Shown here piece after piece: positions 45,001 through 56,163 of a stretch of 64,000 nucleotides of DNA; positions within the stretch are counted from its first letter, which is position 1, and every line of letters starts with the position of its first letter. A program made the translations under genes and the position numbers. Below the pieces are notes generated by a model, which was given only the letters and a program-made list of their open reading frames with translations, made no database searches and was not told the DNA's origin. The DNA comes from Cryptomeria japonica (Eukaryota > Streptophyta > Pinopsida > Cupressales > Cupressaceae), in assembly GCF_030272615.1 (NCBI RefSeq), contig NC_081411.1:209650244-209714243 (forward strand), written 5' to 3'.

Positions 45001-47699
45001 GGTGTACAGAGCATCAGGCTCCCCTACATATCAGAAAAAAACCAAAAAAAAAAACATTCAGAAAATGTCCTGAAGAAAATACAAAAACATTCAAAAAAGT
45101 AAAGAAAAATCATGCATCCAAACGGTGAACAACCACTCCGATGGCACCTTGGGTAAGTGCGATGGTAAAAACCTGGCAAACAGGCGCCACTCGTAAAGGC
45201 AATGGCTCCAGTATCTTTCAGGCTCGTTGCGATCACATTCATGCACACATACATCCATCCATCCCAACCATGGCTTGTTATTTGATCTACAATTAAGAAA
45301 GTACTCCATGTGTCTAGCATCCCACCTTTTCATAGTCAGGTCTACAAATGGGGGGCAATACCCTTACCCTAGTGATGGAAGTGGATTCTACATTGTCTTA
45401 TATATCATTAGGCTCTTCATTCAGGCAATCATCAGAAAATATCAAAAACATTCAAAAATGACTCTCAAAATACCAAAAACATTCAAAAATGATTCACAAA
45501 ATCCAAAAACATCGACAAAACCATTGAAAAATCACACAAAAACATGGCAACACCTTGTACATATTCATCTGCACAGATACAAAACAAGCATTGACAAACT
45601 ACTCACACAATGACCATTTACCAATCAACCACACAATCAACATCAACAATCAAACTGTCTTCAACAAGGATGCATCCTTCCTTATCAAAAACAAAGACAA
45701 GATGACGTTTTCTTTGACAAGAAAATTATGTTAAGCTATCAAATACTTGGTTGATTTATGAGTACAATCGTTTGTTTATCTGTATCGGATCTTTCAGCAT
45801 TGTTTTGTATCGTTTGCACATTACTTCCGATGAAGTTCTGGGGCATGTACTAATGGTGTCTACGTGGGAAGTTCACCAAGCTACGTGATCTTATGCAAAA
45901 TACAGTCATCGATCACTACGGCTTGCTGACTACAGCGTATACCTCGACCATATGAGCATGAACCATTACCAAGGATCCTTATTCTTTATTCTTTATGTAT
46001 ATATACTGTTTGGTTGCAGGTACAATGCTCTTTCTTTAGTTCCTCTTCCTCCAAATTGGATAAAGGTTTTATTTCTTAGTACGGTATGCACTTGTCTCAG
46101 GATCTGATCAACCTACGATCAAGGAGGATGATCCAGGTCATATATGAAAGGAGATAATCCTTGTCTGTTCCGCAAGCAATCCTCTGGTCGACTTGACCCT
46201 TATATCAAGTCGTTTGTATTAACTTGCTATATTAAAATCCATGAAAGAAATACTCAAGTCATCTTGAATCATTGTGTCAAGATGCTTGTATTCTCTTCCA
46301 ACATTTTAAAGCTCAATGATGAAAATAGAGCACTATGGATCGTCATTTCACCTCATCTGTTTATATCTTGCATTTCGTTGCATAACACCCATCCATTCAT
46401 TCATATATAGGTTTTTACATGCAAAAATGATTAATAAAAGCTGATCTTGGATACAATCACGACCGAGTACTCTGATACATCATCAATGCATCATGCAAAG
46501 TCTTAAAAACCTTGCATTCCTCATGATCATATCATCATCACATTTAGGTGCGTCTTGCATTACGTCCATTCATGTCATTTAAAAATTTAAAATCATTATG
46601 GACATTCATTTTCATTCAAATCATTTTCATCATTGTATCAATCATCAATAATTAGATCCATTCATGGGATTAAATTGTCTTTGATTGTATTAAATAATTT
46701 AATAAGCATTCATTTCATATCAATTATCCATTATCATTTTATTATCTTTTCATCATTCATCATTTGCATTCATTTCTTTATAGTTAAAAGATGCATTCAT
46801 CCATTACTAAGTATCTTATTATGCTCATTGTAAGATTCATTCACATTGCATTCATTATCATTACGTTAAGGTGCAGTTATTATACCTATTAGTTATCATA
46901 TCATCCCATTATCATTTATACTTACAAACATATTTAAAACGCATTTAGGATCATAAACACCATTTGTTTACAAAACATTGGTTTATACCATCTCATGTAT
47001 CCCTTTTACATATGCATTCATTTAAAAACACATTATCATAATAAACACTTGTACTTTACATTTGTTTATCCATCTGCATTCATTTAGACATCATCATATA
47101 AACATTTGTACTTTACATTTTGATTTTCCATATTACATTCATTTAAAACACATCTAGATGCATATTTATACATACATATCATTCATTCAAAAACCATTGT
47201 ATTTACATTATCTCATCATTGCATCGCAATAGGAAACATCATAAATCCTGTTCATACATCAAAACATAAGCATATCTCATCATGGCATTCCATACATAAA
47301 GCATTACATCAAAAATCAAAATACATCATATACATCTAAAACCTGCATTCATATATCAGTATCCAACATCATATATCATCATGGCATTCCATACATAAAG
47401 CATTTACATCACAAATCAAATATATCATACACATATAAACCTGCATTCATATGTCAGTATCCAACATCATAAATCATCATAAAAACATGCATAAAAAGAA
47501 ACATCTCATCAAATGCATACATGTACACATATACATCTAAGCAATAAATCATCATCATGCATAAACATCCATACATCATCACATGCATAATCATCACAAT
47601 ATGGGATCTCCTCATATATATCATCTCATATATCAGAGTACAATGAAGTCTACAAAATCGGCTACCAAGAGCCATCCAAGATACAGTCCATCAATAGAC
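45001..47699 (+). other. Element D 3' region, part 1: AT- and CAT-rich noncoding DNA
   Basis: 45001-45620 has several CAAAAACATTCAAAAATG-type runs. 46450-47700 is dominated by CAT, CATTCAT and CATCAT steps. A 99-bp unit containing GGCATTCCATACATAAAGC is duplicated at about 47281-47379 and 47380-47478. No credible coding sequence was found. Confidence 0.55.
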
Positions 47700-47770
47700 A
47701 AATGATACAATACATGTATGCAAAAATGCTCTCTCAAATGCCGCTCTGGCCAGATGCTGTACCTGCACCA

Positions 47771-49843
47771 CCCCTACCTACTCCACCACTGGTACCCGGC
47801 CCCACCTGATCCATCTCTCCGTGGAGGCCTCATCGAACCCCCACTCCCTCCTGCATCTCCTGATCTCTCCCGCCTCAAAGGACCCATCACTCCCCCACTG
47901 CTCTGCATCCTCTGTGATCGCTCTGATCTCGTATGCCGCATCTGGGTATAACTGAGAGCTCGCTGACTGAATGGCACAACCTGCTAATATAAACCTCGCC
48001 AATACTCTATCTCAGCCTGTGCTCACCCAAACTGCCTCATAACATCCCCTGACGGCCCCTGTGCTCCTACTCCAGCTCGGACTCTCTCCTACAGCTCCGC
48101 CAATCTCTCCACTGCAGTATCTCTCTCCCGTAGCACCATTGTCAGCTCTGACTCACATGCAAATAGCTGCACATCCCTAGCTGCTACCTCCACCTCTAAT
48201 CTCTCTACCCGGGTCTGCAAATAACCTATCATATGCTCCCGCAGATCCCCAGTAGCTCCCTCTCCCATGTCCATCGCTGCCGCACCTGTGTCACCCCCTC
48301 CACTAGGTCCCTCCCCTACACCTGTAGCCATCGGGATCTCTCTCTCCATCCCCCTCCCACTCAGCTGCACTCCTCCCTGCATCAAAGGTCCCTGTGATAT
48401 CTGAAGAGGTAGTCCACCTCTCCCTCTCCGCTGCCTCGGCATCCCCAAACCTCCTCCACCTCCTCCTCCATCTCCTCCTCCATCTCCTCCTCCCCCACCT
48501 CCTTCGCCCCCTCCATCTCCTCCGCCACCTCCATCTCCACCTCCTCCTCCTCCTCCTCGACCTCCTGCTCTCCGTCCTCATCCCCGTCCCCTCTCATCCT
48601 CAAAGGCTGGGATCGGCTCTACCGGGTCTGATATCCGTAGGATTGGGTGCGCCGCCCGATACTGTGTATACTCTTCTGTAACCCCTGCATCCACGACCCT
48701 CGGTCGTAAGTCCCATGGCCTCGCCTGCAGTGTCCGAAACTCTGCTAGTGCCTGATCATACGGTAGCACTGGACCCCATGCATACCGCTCTCGGATCACT
48801 CGTGCATACTCCCCTGATCCACTCGGCAGTCCCTGCTGCCGTCCAAATTGCCTCATCACCCGTCCCGACACCTGTCTCTCTACATGATACGAGGTCCTCC
48901 CAATGAGGAATTGGGTCATGAAGCAATATGGTAGTGCCTCCGCATCATCCTCCCATGGCTCACACTCCAAGTATGGCCACCAGATCACTGCATCCAAATC
49001 ATCTAATGCCCACCGCCACCACTCTAACTTCCCCAAGTGGGGCTGGCTCATCATACCACTATACATAAACATATAGGGCTGGTCCACGGCTCGGAATCTC
49101 AGACTCACTGGTCGAGTCACTGGTAAGTGCTCCCATGCCCACACATGCCGCAGCGTCATGCCCACTGCTAGAGACCCCCGCCCTTTGTACACTACCTCGT
49201 GTAACTCCTGATACATGTGCGCTAACATGCACGGCCCCCAGGCATATTGGGTCCCCTCAGTCACCATCATCTCTATCACCTGTCCCCATCCCACCGCCAA
49301 TCCATGTGACCGCCTGTCAGGACACAGAAGTCCTCTGACGATCCCTGACAATATTGCTGGAAGGGGCTCATATAGTGCCGCTATATCCTCCCATGCGATC
49401 GAGCCATCATCGATGTATACATCCTCATCAAATATCCACTGACAAGACACTGTCCCCCAGGATCTATCATATGTCACCAGCTGCCCCTGAATCGGAATCC
49501 GAAGGATACGCCACACGTTCTCCAATGTCACCGTCATCTCTCCCTGGGCCAGATGGAACGTGCACGTCTCACTGTGCCATCGCTCTACCAATGCTATGGT
49601 CAGGCCATGATTCATTCGAATCACGGGCATATGCATCACCTCGTAGAGGCCAGTAGTCGCAATACAGTCTATCTCTATCTGTGTCAACCGATCTCGCAAT
49701 CCCTGTGTCGCGGGGTGGCGCTCGCGTAACTGCAACACACGCAGATCCTCCTGCACATAGACATTCATCCAACCACCATCAGTTGTTTTGTTATCAAACT
49801 TTCTTAAGTTTAAACCTAGATTATCATCAGATACTTTGATCAA
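47771..49843 (-). pseudogene. Antisense plant mobile domain (PMD) gene inside element D
   Basis: A 421-codon open frame on the - strand (49843-48578) starts MIKVSDDNLGLN. It carries the plant mobile domain core (RMNHGLTIALVERWH, then FHLAQGEMTVTLENVWRIL and LRIPIQGQLV; W-rich C-terminal half with YMFMYSGMM). The PMD family includes Arabidopsis MAIN and MAIL1. A one-base shift near 48590 leads into a Glu-rich run (48603-48382), then a coiled-coil-like tail (MIGYLQTRVERLEVEVAARD, 48448-48089). Further readable sequence continues across stops to about 47774 (QRALSYTQMRHTRSERS). The region is much richer in GC than its surroundings. Extra antisense ORFs are known in Tat elements. The N-terminal domain is intact; the tail is broken. 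Confidence 0.8.
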
Positions 49844-50039
49844 GTATCTTCGGGTCTCAACAGGTAAGCAATCATGGCCGCCTAGACTTCAACAGGCATT
49901 TATCCTAACAAATGACCTAAGTCTCATCGGGCTATTATGGTTCAAAACAACTCCCACTTCACCTCGCCATCCATCAATCGTTAGGCATCAAGAGATTTAT
50001 TTTGTCCAAAACTGGGGCATCTCGTTATCCTAAGGTAAA
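49844..50039. other. Gap between PMD start and 3' array
   Basis: These 196 bp would form the 5' untranslated or proximal promoter part of the antisense PMD gene. I see no clear TATA box on the - strand here. Confidence 0.4.
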
Positions 50040-50347
50040 AGCGCTATTTTATCTACCACAGCGCTAGTTCTGAACAAAAGCGCTACAACAACCAACAATA
50101 GCGCTCAAAAAGCTCTACAATAGCGCTACAAAACAAAAAGCGCTAAAACTGCTATACAATAGTGCTATTCCGCGCCAATAGCGCTCAATTAACCCTACGA
50201 TAGCGCTAATTTGCCAAATGCACTAAAACTTGCCTACAAAAGCGCTAATTAATAGCAAAAGCGCTCAAACTAGCTTACAAAAGCACTATTGTGGCACAAT
50301 AGCGCTAATTCATGGAGCAAAAGCGCTAAAAACCTAGTTCCAGCGCT
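50040..50347 (-). repeat. AGCGCT array, antisense orientation
   Basis: Sixteen copies of AGCGCT or one-off variants. Starts lie near 50040, 50060, 50079, 50100, 50122, 50139, 50161, 50180, 50202, 50219, 50241, 50260, 50282, 50301, 50322 and 50342. Mean spacing is 20.1 bp. On the - strand the unit reads AGCGCT(A/T)TTG, the same as the 5' array on the + strand, so the two arrays are inverted relative to each other. Confidence 0.9.
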
Positions 50348-50898
50348 CTTGCTCCGACTTGACTTGGACTCAGCTAAAAACATATTAAAAATGCATGAAA
50401 AAAAAGTTTTCGAATTTGCGTACCGCTGGTCCATAGTCGGCAGGGTACTGGAATCGTCGCACTCACTCAAATCGGTGCTCGGTGATCAGAAACGGCATCG
50501 TAGCTCCTCCTTGCTCCTCCAAATGTCACTGTCAGAGCTCAAGTTTTCAACTGATCGCGGTCACAAATGATCCTATTTTCACCCCTTTCACCCCATTTAT
50601 ACCCCCCCGCTGTCACCGTAACTTCGCCCCGCTCATAGCCATGGTCCCCGTGAACTTCCTGAGCCCCCCATTTCTCCATGTTTTCCCCATTTTCTTCTAT
50701 TTTTCCCCAGTATGCCTAACTTCTTCTCTTCTACCACCCTGCCAATTTTCATTCTTTTTCGACAGATCGCCTGATTTTTCAAAAATTTTCGGCCCATCTC
50801 TCGAGAGGGCATACCACCCATTAAATTTACATTTTATGGGGCATTTCTTCACACCAATTTTTCTTTCTTTGAAACAATGCGATAAACTGCACCGTCTC
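50348..50898. other. Element D 3' untranslated end
   Basis: Pyrimidine-rich on the + strand, with long TTTTTC and CCCC runs. The 144-codon frame at 50482-50916 has no domain and runs into the LTR, so I treat it as chance. No other feature is seen. Confidence 0.5.
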
Positions 50899-50911
50899 AA
50901 AGAGGGGCAAA
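50899..50911 (+). promoter_or_regulatory. Element D polypurine tract
   Basis: AAAGAGGGGCAAA abuts the TG of the 3' LTR at 50912. Confidence 0.8.
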
Positions 50912-52295
50912 TGTAGTCACATAAATCTGTCCATTTTAATTAAATGAATATTTCGTATTTATTTGATTAAAAATCCACTAACCATCAATTAATTAAATTA
51001 ATATTTAATTAATTCATCTCCAAACATTCTTCTATTAATTAAATAAATTATTCAATTTATTTTAATTAATTCATTCATTAAACCAAATACAAATCAATTA
51101 AATAAATAAAATCTATTTATTTAATTAAATCCCCCTATTCCTCTTTTAAATAAATTAAATAAAACATTTATTTAAATCATTATCCCCCACCCCACTTGCA
51201 TTTTCCTACAAATGCAACTTGCACACATTTATTAAAATAAATGAATTTTTATTTTAATAAAATCCTATTTTCCCTCACCCACCAAATCCACTTGCAAACC
51301 TAATCCCCTTCTAGATTCTTCTAACCCCCTTCCTAATTAGCCTAATCCATCCCCTAATTATTGTCACATTCCTAAGCAAAATGGAGTCACTTCTCAAAGA
51401 CTCCAAAGTCTTTGAAAAGCATTTAATGCTTTGTGTGTTCAACAAATTAACCCCCAAAGTCTTCCAAGACCACTAATGGCTCTTACATGACCATTTATGT
51501 CTCTTACATAACCATTTATGGTTATTTCAATCTTGTCTCCCCAAACATTTATTGTTTGACCATATTCATCCATTTCACATTTGCACAAGAATTTATCCAT
51601 TGGATAAAAGCTTTATTCTTTGAATAAAGAGTTTATTCATTCAACCAACCTTGACTCAAAATCCCAAAGTCATGTCAGGCATTTAATGTTTATTCCTTCT
51701 CCTCTCAACCTATCTCACATTGACACTTGTCATCTTGGGATTGGGTTGAAAGCCCTCACATGGATTTGAAATCATTCAATCCTGACCCTTGTTAAGATTG
51801 CTCAATCTCAACCATCCATTGCTCCATTTTCCCTATAAATAGAGCCCATTCCTTCATAATCCAGATCCTGAAAACTTGTATGCATTTAGGCTATAGACAT
51901 TTTTAGAGAGCATTTAGCATAAGCAATCTAACATCTTGTCTTTTTGGTTAAAATACATCATTTTAGCATTAGTATTAGCTTTTTATTTCACATTTAGAGC
52001 TATACTACAATCTCAATCCTCCATAAGCATCCATAGTGCAAAAAGCTGCTGAGAGCTACACTATTTTGGAACTTGGAGAGGAGAGGAACAAGGGAGAAGG
52101 AGATAATCTCATGCTAAGAGATAGTTGGAGATGTCTCATTGTCTTTACTTCTTTAGTTAGAGTCATTAGCATGTTTTTAGTGTCTCTCTTGGAATGCCTT
52201 CATATGTTTTAGTTTTTGATTGACTAACTCTAACGTCTTGTGTGTTTTGTGTTGTTTGATCAAGAACTAACATTTCGCCATTTAGGAGGGCATCA
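50912..52295 (+). repeat. Element D 3' LTR
   Basis: This 1384-bp LTR is the same length as the 5' LTR, with about 12 substitutions and no indel noticed by eye. It is followed by the target duplication ATAAC and then by element E's integrase remnant. Confidence 0.97.
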
Positions 52296-54567
52296 ATAAC
52301 ATAGGTAGGCCTTTCTTTTAGTATAATAACCAAGAAAAATCCTTCATCACATCTAGCATCAAACTTTCCTAGATTTTTAGCTCTTTTAATATAGCATTTA
52401 CTTCCAAAAATTATGAAATATCTTACTGTAGGAACATGACCAAATCATAACTCATAAAGAGTCTTACTGGTATTACTTTTGATATGCACCTAGTTAAAAG
52501 TATATACATTAGTACTCATAACTTCTCCCCAATAGATATATAAATTATTTCCTTCAATCATCATGGTTCTAGTAGCTTGTTGAATTGTTCAATTCTTCCT
52601 CTCCACAACACCATTCCGCTGAGGGGTTCGCAAAGCAGATAACTGTCTCTTCACTCCATTCTCTTCACAAAAGGAATTGAACTTACCGAAAGTAAATTAA
52701 CCACCTCTGTCATATCTGAGATACTTCATCTTCAATCCAGTCTCAGTCTCAACCATATCTTTCAAAATCTTGAACTTCTCTAATGATTCAGACTTCTCCC
52801 TTAGTAAAGTAACCCACATCATCCTTGAATAGTCATCAATCAGCAACATTAAATACCTACCAACCTGCAATCCTCTCTCTCTAGAAGTACCACACAAATC
52901 AGTATGGAAAAGATCCAATATTCCATTAGAAGTATACTATGTTCTTTTGAAAATAACTCGTCTTCTTTCCTAATTGGGATTCCTTCCATGCTGGATTAGT
53001 AGGCTTGACCAACTTAGGAAGGTATCTCACTGCTTGAGTAGAACTTATCTTAACCATGTAATCAAAATTCACATGACACAACCTTTTATGCCATAACCTA
53101 CTTTCATTAATCTGAGCAATTAAACAGCTTTTACCACTAGCACTCAAGTAAAAGATATTATCTTTAGTCTTTGAACCTGATGCAATCTCAATTCCAGAGC
53201 TACTCAAGATCTTCCATTGGCCATTCTTGAATTGAAAATCATATCCCTTGTCAACCATCTATCCAACAGTCAATATTATTCTTTATACCTTCAACATATA
53301 AGACATCATCAGTGTTATTCTTACCATCAAGAGAAATAGAACCTCTACCATGGATTATAATGGGATTATACTAGCTTTGTCATCTCCAAATATTACTACA
53401 CCACCATCATACTTTTTAATACTCACAAACTTACTCTTATCATCTATCATATGATGTGAGCAACCATTGTCAATAACCCATTCATCTTTCACTTCAACTT
53501 TAGTAGCCAAAGTTTTCTCCTCATTAATGTAGCTAGTAGAATCAACAATCACCGAATCATCTTGTTTCATAGAAATGAATACCTATTCATCTCTTGAATT
53601 ACCCTTATCAGATTCATCATATGTCATACCTTTATCAACAACAAAATAACGCTTCTGATATTTAGGCTTATATGGCATTAATGGAGCTTCTTAGAAACTC
53701 TTTGTGCACACCTTAAAGAAACATGTCCTATCTTATTGCATGGAAAACATTTAAGAGGTAACTTTACTTCATACTTATCGACTCCCTTAGGAAATATTCT
53801 AGTAATCTAGGCTTCAAGTACTTCAAGCTCTCTTTCTTCTTCAAGCTCTCTCATCTCCTTCTCGTATCTAGACACCCTTGTAGAACTTTCTATTGGGTCA
53901 TATTTCTTCTTCTCAGATACACTGGCATGGAATGTAGATTCTAACTTAGGAAGAGTTTCATCGAATTCACACAACACAAAAGAAACAAGCTTTCCAATCA
54001 ACATGTCTCTAGTTGCATATGTAACAGTTTGGATCTCCTCAATTACAGTAGCCTTGTGCTTGTATGCAAGAGGCAACGATCTCAACACTTTAGCTACAAT
54101 CTTTAATTATTTCAATAATCCACCGATACATCTAATATTCAACAGAAGCTCATTCAATTTCTGTATTAAAAAGATGTTCTCATCTTCGCCCATCTTTAGC
54201 ATTTCATAGTTTCCCTTTAATCACTATAGCTTATCAGCTTTCACATAGCTGTCACCTTCATACAAAGTCTCTAGCTTCTTCCAGATCTCATGAGCAGCCT
54301 GCAAATCCATCACATTAGTCATCTCAGAATCAGTCAAGGCACTCAATAATGCTTCCTTAGCTCTAATATTGAATTCAACTTTCTTTATCTCATCCAGAGT
54401 TGTAGGACCATTTGGAGGCACATTATACACATTCTTAGTAATCTTCCAGTAATCTTCACCAATGCATCTCAAGTGACATTCCATCAAATCTCAAACTATC
54501 CTTCCTGTAAGAATAGGTTGTCATCTTGGATCATCTTAAGCGGTCAAGCTTGTTTCAGAGGATCTAC
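52296..54567 (-). pseudogene. Element E gag, protease and integrase relic
   Basis: Read from 54567 leftward: gag N-terminus (MMECHLRCIGEDYWKITKNVYN, 54487-54224), UBN2-type region and gag C-terminus (54088-53807), a damaged zinc knuckle near 53730, and protease at 53570-53355 (EWVIDNGCSHHMIDDKSKF; D-N-G in place of D-S-G). GAG-pre-integrase is at 53258-52926 (LWHKRLCHVNFDYMVKI), and the integrase start is at 52918-52697 (MDLFHTDLCG, then LIDDYSRMMWVTLL). The C-terminal integrase part reads through stops to 52296, where D interrupts it; it resumes at 33604. Confidence 0.9.
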
Positions 54568-54580
54568 TTTTGCAACCAAT
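54568..54580 (-). promoter_or_regulatory. Element E primer binding site relic
   Basis: The element strand reads ATTGGTTGCAAAAG at the place where ATTGGTATCAGAGC lies in A. It is a mutated iMet site, next to the LTR start TGTTGGCAAC at 54581. Confidence 0.55.
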
Positions 54581-55455
54581 TGTTGGCAACAATGAAGAAA
54601 ATTATGAGGGGGGGTTGAATCAGTTTCCTCACAAACTTTATTTAACTTGAAAATACAATTTTAGATCTAATAGTTTATCAATGAGAGAACAAATCAACAA
54701 CACATCAATAACACATAAAAGTAGGATTTTCAACGTGGAAAACCAAATTAAGGGAAAAACCATGGTGGGAACGTACCCACAATGAGATGATACCCTGTTA
54801 AGAGAATGAAATATTGCGATGGGGAATTTACATGCTATAAAGGACACTGCCTAGAGTTCACTTCTCAAAACACATAACAAGAAGGGCTAAAACCCTTGGC
54901 AAGGCTCACAGCCTTACAAAAACATTTGGATTACATCTGAAGGATCACTAACTGATAAAATAGCATCTTCTCATGCATGGTCATAGTTTTGGTTAAGAAC
55001 ATAACACAAAATTTGCTCTTCCACACTTCTTCATACTTTTTCGCACTTCTCCTTTGCTACTAAAAGATCAAATCATTGTTCACACATGCAGATATATATC
55101 TCACATGACTATTACATATATTTATAGTAATGGTCAACCTATATTTCAAGGTCAGCTCAACACTCATCACACATTACAAGAATATAGCCACACATGCTAC
55201 AACATTACATGCAAACCAAAACAATATCGGCTAAGACATAGTATGGACTTAAATCAACACCTTGAACATGAAACTCCTCCAATAATTATGCCACAAACAT
55301 CCACAACATCCTACAATGATCTGGTCAACCAAGAACAGAGAATAACATGAACATACTGGTGAAATCATCCACAAAGAGCACAATGATTAATGCAAACCAT
55401 CAACACAAATAGAACACGATCTCGAAATATCCACAAGCATTGTGAATTACCACAA
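54581..55455 (-). repeat. Element E 5' LTR, truncated
   Basis: It matches the first about 870 bp of 29992-31334, including GGAAAACC near 54738, GGGAACGTACCCACAATGAGATGATACC split across 54768-54795, and TGAATTACCACAA at the end. It then switches abruptly to unrelated sequence. The missing 470 bp are not found to the right, so this is a deletion or truncation, not a simple insertion. Confidence 0.8.
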
Positions 55456-56163
55456 GAATTGAGAGTTTTTTAGTGGCAAATCTTCGCTAATTGGTGAATT
55501 CCGCATTTTTTTTTGAAGAAATGGTGAATAGTCTGGGGAAACATAGTGGTCAAATTGCCCTAAATTTTGGGGTTAATAGTCCACTGTATTCTGGCTTCAC
55601 CATTCACCATACACCATTTGATGTGCATGCCCATAATATTTTCCTAGAATCACTTGGATGTGGGTATTAGATCACCTTTGTTATTCACCAGAAATAGTAA
55701 AATGACCATGTACCCAGGACCTAGTTCACCAATAGTAAATTAAATGTTAATTACGCATGTCGGCCAAATTCACCAATATCAATTAAAACATTATAAGCAT
55801 TTGAGGACCCATTTTTCTCTTCTTAAATTAAGTTGCATTTTGAAACACCCATGCAATTCGCCAAAAATGCAATCATGGATTGATATAAATACAATTGAAA
55901 GTTTGGAAAACTCTTTCTTACAATTTTTTTTCATGTCTGGTTAGTAAATTTGGGAGCTCTTGATTTGCATTCCTCAATTTGAGTTGGAATGTCGAATTTC
56001 ATTGTAGTGTGGAGGGCCAAAGTTACAATCCTGCAACATAGGCCCAAACATTCTTGATTCTTGATTCAGAGAATTAAGAAGGCATAAAGGTGAGGAATCA
56101 TTTCTTCATACTTGATAGTATGAGTTTTAACTTTTAATTCGTAGTGAGAGGTCAAGACTCAAG
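55456..56163 (+). other. Upstream flank of the hAT relic with TTCACCA motifs
   Basis: No ORF. The motif TTCACCA or its complement TGGTGAA recurs at about 55491, 55523, 55601, 55608, 55686, 55728 and 55769. Clusters of short subterminal motifs bind transposase in hAT elements, so this may be the 5' subterminal region of the element that encoded the downstream relic. Confidence 0.4.

Larger units (their letters stand above)
33605..52295 (+). mobile_element. Element D: 18.7-kb Tat-type Ty3/Gypsy retrotransposon
   Basis: LTRs 33605-34988 and 50912-52295 are both 1384 bp, start TGTAGTCAC and end GGGCATCA. By eye they differ at about 12 positions. ATAAC flanks both ends (33600-33604 and 52296-52300). 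Order: tRNA-Trp primer site, leader with an AGCGCTATTG array, gag-protease-G-patch ORF, pol frame with RT, RNase H, archaeal-type RNase H and integrase, long 3' region with an antisense plant mobile domain gene, an inverted AGCGCT array, polypurine tract. The second RNase H, the large size and the extra antisense ORF are hallmarks of the Tat lineage (Ogre, Grande and relatives). This is the youngest insertion in the window. Confidence 0.96.
29992..55455 (-). mobile_element. Element E: decayed Ty1/Copia retrotransposon, host of D
   Basis: The 3' LTR is 29992-31334. RNase H and RT lie at 31735-33604; integrase, protease and gag resume at 52296-54540; a ruined iMet primer site is at 54568-54580; the 5' LTR runs from 54581 and is cut at about 55455. 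Element D (33605-52295), flanked by ATAAC on both sides, splits the integrase-RT linker. E and A are copies of one family: gag, protease and LTR edges align closely. Stops are scattered, but long open stretches survive in RT. Confidence 0.88.

Noticed and set aside
48394-48681. Leu/His-rich + strand ORF opposite the PMD tail
   Set aside because: It is a shadow of the Glu-rich - strand repeat (CTC on one strand, GAG on the other).
50482-50916. 144-codon + strand ORF near the 3' end of D
   Set aside because: It runs through the polypurine tract into the LTR and reflects pyrimidine-rich DNA, not protein-like text.
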